8,153 nt of DNA, from positions 1-8,153 of the forward strand of contig JAFAWC010000467.1 in the NCBI GenBank assembly GCA_019242135.1. Direction: 5' to 3'. This DNA is from Mycobacteriaceae bacterium. GTDB taxonomy: Bacteria; Actinomycetota; Actinomycetes; Mycobacteriales; Mycobacteriaceae. Made by a program: the position numbers and the translations under genes. The notes under the pieces are model-generated. The model saw only the letters and a list, made by a program, of their open reading frames with translations, searched no databases and had not been told where the DNA came from. Of the stretch, positions 7,921 to 8,153 are shown one piece after another (the stretch's first letter is position 1; each line of letters opens with the position of its first letter).

Positions 7921-7992
7921 GTCGACGGCGGGCATCGGCTTCGCCAACCGGTTGGTTAGGATCGCGTCATCGCCAGGCGTATCGCCGTCGAC
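7921..7992. repeat. 10-bp perfect inverted repeat flanking the ALDH promoter
   Basis: GTCGACGGCG (7921-7930) and CGCCGTCGAC (7983-7992) are exact reverse complements, 52 bases apart, with the candidate operator and -10 box between them. The right arm would lie in the mRNA leader and the left arm upstream of the transcription start, so an mRNA hairpin is not expected unless transcription starts further upstream, for example by read-through from MT2. It may be chance in GC-rich DNA. Confidence 0.4.
7944..7955. promoter_or_regulatory. Perfect palindrome CCAACCGGTTGG, candidate TetR operator
   Basis: A 12-bp perfect palindrome ending one base before the TAGGAT -10 candidate, so a protein bound here would block RNA polymerase. 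The sequence style is typical of TetR-family operators. Related imperfect versions abut the -10 boxes of TetR-2 (5199-5210) and MT1 (5898-5911), pointing to TetR-2 as the likely binder. Confidence 0.55.
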
Positions 7993-8017
7993 AAAGAACG
8001 TCACGGAAGGACCGGGC

Positions 8018-8153
8018 ATGACCGCCGAATCTGCTGCAGCCGCAGCGCCCTCCACCACTCAATCCGACATCGCCGGCACCGTCGGCCGGCTCCGTCGCAC
8101 CTTCGCCAGTGGCCGCACGAGAAACGTCGACTGGCGCAAGGACCAGCTGCTCA
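8018..8153 (+). CDS. Aldehyde dehydrogenase, N-terminal fragment (Rv0147-like)
   Basis: The frame opens at ATG 8018, preceded by GGAAGG at 8005-8010, and is still open at the window end, giving 45 residues. After an Ala/Thr/Ser-rich lead (about residues 1-16) it reads DIAGTVGRLRRTFASGRTR followed by WRKDQLL (39-45). The pattern LR..F.SGRT....WRK.QL is the usual start of class 3-like, short NAD(P)-dependent fatty-aldehyde dehydrogenases; their catalytic Cys and Glu would lie beyond the window. The position after TetR and two methyltransferases agrees with my memory of Rv0147 in M. tuberculosis. It would oxidise an aldehyde to the acid, substrate unknown. A promoter with a TetR-type palindrome precedes it. 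Confidence 0.8.
   Translation, partial: MTAESAAAAAPSTTQSDIAGTVGRLRRTFASGRTRNVDWRKDQLL

Larger units (their letters stand above)
7855..8017 (+). promoter_or_regulatory. Promoter region of the aldehyde dehydrogenase gene
   Basis: This 163-bp region has no supported gene. It holds a perfect 12-bp palindrome (7944-7955), a TANNNT -10 candidate TAGGAT (7957-7962) implying a leader of about 49 nt, and GGAAGG (8005-8010) as ribosome-binding site seven bases before the ATG. A 10-bp inverted repeat (7921-7930 and 7983-7992) flanks the palindrome and -10. Only a tiny hairpin, GCCG-TT-CGGC (7886-7895), follows MT2, so no convincing terminator separates the genes and some read-through is possible. Confidence 0.55.

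Overview
The window is GC-rich, densely coded actinobacterial DNA, almost certainly from a non-tuberculous Mycobacterium. The main reason is the right half: a TetR regulator, two tandem SAM-dependent methyltransferases of the mycobacterial paralogue family (LCM fold, TIGR00027-like) and the start of an aldehyde dehydrogenase. From memory, this is the same order as the Rv0144-Rv0145-Rv0146-Rv0147 block of M. tuberculosis. The left half carries genes of a sugar phosphotransferase system (PTS), which M. tuberculosis is generally held to lack, so the species is probably outside the tuberculosis complex. No species call is possible from the sequence alone.

Layout, left to right: (1) the C-terminal 114 residues of a heavy-metal P-type ATPase (+), whose stop codon overlaps that of (2) ptsH, encoding HPr (-). 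(3) ptsI, encoding enzyme I (+), diverges from ptsH across a 66-bp gap. (4) A 717-residue FUSC-type membrane protein (-) converges on ptsI with a 9-bp gap, and (5) a TetR regulator (-) lies 11 bp upstream of it, so the two probably form one operon. A 147-bp divergent intergenic region with several inverted repeats separates this from (6) a second TetR regulator (+). Then come (7) and (8), two methyltransferases (+) joined by an ATGA overlap, and (9) a 163-bp promoter region leading into the aldehyde dehydrogenase (+), which runs off the window.

How they may work together: HPr and enzyme I would form the PEP-dependent phosphorelay His187 (enzyme I) to His15 (HPr), but no enzyme II, phosphofructokinase or Dha kinase gene is in the window, so the final acceptor lies elsewhere. 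TetR-1 plus the FUSC protein looks like a self-contained regulator/exporter pair. TetR-2, the methyltransferase pair and the aldehyde dehydrogenase look like one small regulon: a CCAAC...GTTGG-like element lies immediately upstream of a predicted -10 box at all three of their promoters, and two of these promoters share an 11-bp stretch matching at 9 positions.

No tRNA, rRNA, CRISPR array, insertion sequence or prophage gene was seen. Coding density is high and the only gaps above 100 bp are the two regulatory regions described. I found no convincing evidence of a wholly new system. The most useful leads are the PTS pair without an enzyme II, the candidate shared operator, and the uneven similarity of the two methyltransferases.
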